A stretch of 8,432 nt of DNA from Bacillota bacterium. Lineage in GTDB: Bacteria > Bacillota > Limnochordia > Limnochordales > ZCTH02-B6. The translations under genes were made by a program, and so were the position numbers. Under the pieces are notes generated by a model. The model saw nothing but the letters and a program-made list of their open reading frames with translations. It had not been told where the DNA came from and made no database searches. The stretch covers positions 1-8,432 of the forward strand of contig PKQR01000100.1 of NCBI GenBank assembly GCA_017578085.1. The letters are read 5' to 3'. Position 1 is the first letter of the stretch; every line of letters begins with the position of its first letter. Shown here piece by piece: positions 6,359 to 8,432 of the stretch.

Positions 6359-7838
6359 CGACGGCCACCTCCCGGCCAGCCCGCCACTGGCGCCCCGCAC
6401 CGTTAGGCCAGGCCAACTGCTCGTACGTGTACGCGGCCTTGAGCACCTGCTCCTCGCCAAAGGGCGGTCCGATGATCTGGAGCCCGATGGGCATCCCGTC
6501 CTTGTCTACGCCGCACGGCAGCGACAGGCCCGGGAGTCCCGCCAGGTTGACGGGGATTGTAAAGTAGTCGGTCATGTACATGGACAGCGGGTCCCGCGTC
6601 TTTTCGCCCAGGCGGAACGCGGTGGACGACGTCGTCGGTGCAAACAGCACGTCTACTTCCTTGAACGCCTGATCGAAGTCGCGCCGCATCAGGGTGCGCA
6701 CCTGGGACGCCTTCTTGTAATAGGCGTCGTAGTGGCCGGCACTCAAGACGTACGTGCCGAGGATGATGCGACGCTTGACCTCCGGGCCAAAGCCCTTTGA
6801 GCGGGTTTCCTCCATCATGCGGGGCACGTCGGCGGCCGGCACCCGCAGGCCATAGCGGACGCCGTCAAAACGGGCCAGGTTGGAGCTGGCTTCCGCGGAA
6901 GCGATCAGGTAGTACACATGCAGCGCGTACTGCAGGGACGGCAACGACACTTCCTTGATAACCGCGCCGTTTTCCTCAAGGAGCTTCAACGCCCTGTCCA
7001 CCGACGCCCGCACGTCCGGGTCCACGGGCTGGTTCAAATACTCCACCGGAACGCCGATGCGCAGCCCTTTGGGCTCGACCCGCAGCGCCTTGGTGAAGTC
7101 GGGCACCTCCAGATTGACGGACGTCGAGTCCCGCGGGTCAAAGCCGCAGATGAGGTTGAGCGCCAGGGCGCAGTCGGTCACGTCCCGGGTGAAAGGCCCG
7201 ATCTGGTCGAGCGACGATGCAAAGGCGATCAGGCCGTAGCGGGACACCCGGCCGTAGGTGGGCTTCATGCCGACGACACCGCAGAAAGCGGCCGGCTGCC
7301 GGATGCTGCCGCCGGTGTCGCTGCCCAGGGCCCAAACAGCCAATCCTGCCGCCACCGCGATGGCCGAGCCGCCCGAGGAGCCGCCGGGAACCCGCTCCAG
7401 GTCCCACGGGTTGCGGGCAACCTTAAAGGCCGACGTCTCCGTCGAACCCCCCATGGCGAATTCGTCCATGTTGGTCTTGCCGAGCACAGGCGCCTTCACG
7501 CTGCGCAGGCGCTCGACGACGGTGGCGTCGTACGGCGGCACCCAGTTCTCAAGCATACGGGACGCGGCCGTGGTACGCAGGCCGCGGGTGACCAGGTTGT
7601 CCTTGAGGGCCACCGGGATCCCGCCCAGGGGGTGCGTCGCCTCCCCTTTGGCCCGCGCCTCGTCGTAGGCGCGCGCCTGTTCCAGGGCCTCCTCGGCCGC
7701 GACGGTGATGTAGGCTCCCAGCGTGCCGTCCAGCTGCTCAATGCGCCTAAGAAGCGCCTCCGTCAGCTCGCGGCTGGTGAGCTCGCCTGAATCCAGCTGC
7801 TGCCGCAGCTCATGTGCCGTAAGATCGTACAGTGCCAA
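6348..7838 (-). CDS. gatA: Asp-tRNA(Asn)/Glu-tRNA(Gln) amidotransferase subunit A
   Basis: GatA is the glutaminase subunit of GatCAB. It hydrolyses glutamine to ammonia, which is passed to GatB. It belongs to the amidase-signature family. Starting from TTG 7838 the protein has 496 residues. K79 (in VALKDNL), S154 (in GGSSGGS) and the nucleophile S178 (in SDTGGSIR) form the Ser-cisSer-Lys triad. This numbering agrees with what I recall for Staphylococcus aureus GatA, which supports the chosen start. TTG is preferred because AAGGAGG lies 8 nt upstream and the product begins ALYDLTAHEL, typical for the family. A GTG at 7868 is in frame, overlaps the gatC stop (GTGA) and would add ten residues, but has a poorer ribosome binding site. 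The gene begins 26 nt after gatC and its TGA lies 11 nt inside gatB, so the subunits are probably translated in a coupled way. Confidence 0.98.
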   Translation of the reverse strand: MALYDLTAHELRQQLDSGELTSRELTEALLRRIEQLDGTLGAYITVAAEEALEQARAYDEARAKGEATHPLGGIPVALKDNLVTRGLRTTAASRMLENWVPPYDATVVERLRSVKAPVLGKTNMDEFAMGGSTETSAFKVARNPWDLERVPGGSSGGSAIAVAAGLAVWALGSDTGGSIRQPAAFCGVVGMKPTYGRVSRYGLIAFASSLDQIGPFTRDVTDCALALNLICGFDPRDSTSVNLEVPDFTKALRVEPKGLRIGVPVEYLNQPVDPDVRASVDRALKLLEENGAVIKEVSLPSLQYALHVYYLIASAEASSNLARFDGVRYGLRVPAADVPRMMEETRSKGFGPEVKRRIILGTYVLSAGHYDAYYKKASQVRTLMRRDFDQAFKEVDVLFAPTTSSTAFRLGEKTRDPLSMYMTDYFTIPVNLAGLPGLSLPCGVDKDGMPIGLQIIGPPFGEEQVLKAAYTYEQLAWPNGAGRQWRAGREVAVDVR

Positions 7839-7846
7839 TGGGCCAG

Positions 7847-7853
7847 CCTCCTT
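7847..7853 (-). promoter_or_regulatory. gatA ribosome binding site (decides the TTG start)
   Basis: AAGGAGG on the minus strand, 8 nt before TTG 7838-7836. Being inside the longer GTG-initiated frame, it argues that the GTG at 7868 is not the main start. Confidence 0.8.
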
Positions 7854-7864
7854 GCCGCCGCAGC

Positions 7865-8206
7865 TCACGCTTCTTCCAAAATGCGCGGCACCTTGAAATA
7901 GCCGTCCTTCGCTTCAGGGGCCCCCGACAGGACGTCCGCCTGGGGCATGGACGGCACAGGGATATCATCCCGCATCACGTTGTACACCGGTATCCCGTGG
8001 GCGGTGGGCTCGACGCCTTCGGTGTCGACGGCCTTGAGCTCGGCGGCCATGCGCAGGATGTCGCTCAACTGCCCGCTCAGCTGCTCCAGCTCCTCATCGG
8101 TGAAACGCAAGCGGGCTTGGGCTGCCACCTTGGCCACGTCCGCGGCCGTAAGGCGCGGCAGTTCCCCTGCGCCAGCCGCGACGGACCGTCCGTCCCTGGT
8201 TTCCAT
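7865..8206 (-). CDS. gatC: Asp-tRNA(Asn)/Glu-tRNA(Gln) amidotransferase subunit C
   Basis: GatC is the small scaffold subunit that wraps around the GatA-GatB interface and is needed for a stable complex. The product has 113 residues. The conserved helical part starts at LTAADVAKVAAQARLRFTDEE, and the central motif VEPTAHGIPVYNVMRDD matches the family pattern VxPxxH...LRxD. The end DGYFKVPRILEE is the usual GatC C-terminus. An N-terminal extension of roughly 15 residues makes it a little longer than the usual 95-100. The ATG at 8206 shares one base with the ligA TGA (TGATG). A GTG one codon earlier (8209) would overlap by 4 nt (GTGA) and sits at a better distance (8 nt) from GGAGGAG, so the two starts cannot be separated. 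Either way translation is coupled to ligA. Confidence 0.95.
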   Translation of the reverse strand: METRDGRSVAAGAGELPRLTAADVAKVAAQARLRFTDEELEQLSGQLSDILRMAAELKAVDTEGVEPTAHGIPVYNVMRDDIPVPSMPQADVLSGAPEAKDGYFKVPRILEEA

Positions 8207-8432
8207 CACTTGATCAGCTCCTCCAACTGTTCCTCGGTCAGCACCGGCACCCCGAGCTGCCGGGCCTTCTCCAGCTTGGAGCCCGGGTTCTCGCCGGCGA
8301 CGACGAAGTCGGTATTGCGGCTCACCGAGCTCGACACTTCCCCGCCGTGGCGGCGGATGAGCTCCTCCACCTCCCGGCGGGTGTAGCGGGACAAGGTCCC
8401 GGTCACCACGATGCGCTTGCCGGCCAGCTTCC
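8206..8432 (-). CDS. ligA: NAD-dependent DNA ligase, C-terminal BRCT domain (5' part beyond window)
   Basis: Only the last 74 codons are visible. They form a BRCT domain: KLAGKRIVVTGTLSRYTR, then LIRRHGGEVSSSVSRNTD, FVVAGENPGSKLEKA, and LGVPVLTEEQLEELI. The GTL, GGEV and AGENPGSKLEKA elements are the pattern of the bacterial LigA C-terminus, where BRCT helps bind nicked DNA during replication and repair. The ligase catalytic domain lies outside the window, so the assignment to LigA rests on this domain plus its position directly before gatCAB, an arrangement known in Bacillota. The TGA at 8208-8206 overlaps the gatC start. A stand-alone BRCT protein cannot be excluded but is unlikely. Confidence 0.9.
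   Translation of the reverse strand, partial: KLAGKRIVVTGTLSRYTRREVEELIRRHGGEVSSSVSRNTDFVVAGENPGSKLEKARQLGVPVLTEEQLEELIK

Noticed and set aside
5138..6406. Plus-strand open frame of 422 codons
   Set aside because: Antisense to gatB, which is conserved across its full length; no motif is seen in the plus-strand product.
6359..6460. Upstream in-frame extension of gatB
   Set aside because: The added residues are Arg/Ser-rich, lie inside the conserved end of gatA, and the ribosome binding site at about 6367-6373 supports ATG 6358.

Overview
This window is a GC-rich (by eye about two-thirds G+C) bacterial chromosomal segment. Every supported gene is on the minus strand, so transcription runs from high to low coordinates. 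A valine T-box leader, a ligA-gatCAB cluster and strong AGGAGG-type ribosome binding sites point to a high-GC member of the Bacillota (Symbiobacterium/Thermaerobacter/Limnochorda-like). The phylum is an inference; I cannot name a genus. There are no mobile elements, CRISPR arrays or stable RNA genes that I can support.

Reading in the direction of transcription: (1) 8432-4889 is a tightly packed block. It holds the 3' end of ligA (NAD+ DNA ligase BRCT domain), then gatC, gatA and gatB (the three subunits of the Asp-tRNA(Asn)/Glu-tRNA(Gln) amidotransferase), then an EamA/DMT-type membrane transporter starting 3 nt after the gatB stop. Overlapping or nearly abutting start and stop codons suggest one translationally coupled operon. 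(2) 3946-3820 is a 127-nt gap with a perfect 10-bp inverted repeat. (3) 3819-2845 encodes a membrane protein of the Lgt (prolipoprotein diacylglyceryl transferase) fold. By eye it lacks the catalytic residues of that enzyme and carries a Pro/Gly/Arg-rich C-terminal extension with an extra membrane segment. (4) 2762-2208 is an APS kinase gene (cysC) with a GTG start, a strong ribosome binding site and a possible promoter of its own. (5) 2207-1715 has no protein gene. It carries a clear sigma-A-type promoter and a complete T-box riboswitch: Stem I with a GUC (Val) specifier, an antiterminator with the UGGU bulge, and a competing intrinsic terminator. (6) 1714-1 is the N-terminal 571 codons of valS, cut by the window edge.

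Most of the content is core translation and DNA-maintenance machinery. The GatCAB genes supply Asn- and/or Gln-tRNA by transamidation, and valS is controlled by uncharged tRNA-Val through the T-box. I found no clearly new multi-gene system. The item most worth a second look is the Lgt-like protein with apparently lost active-site residues. The long plus-strand open frames are antisense shadows of these genes.
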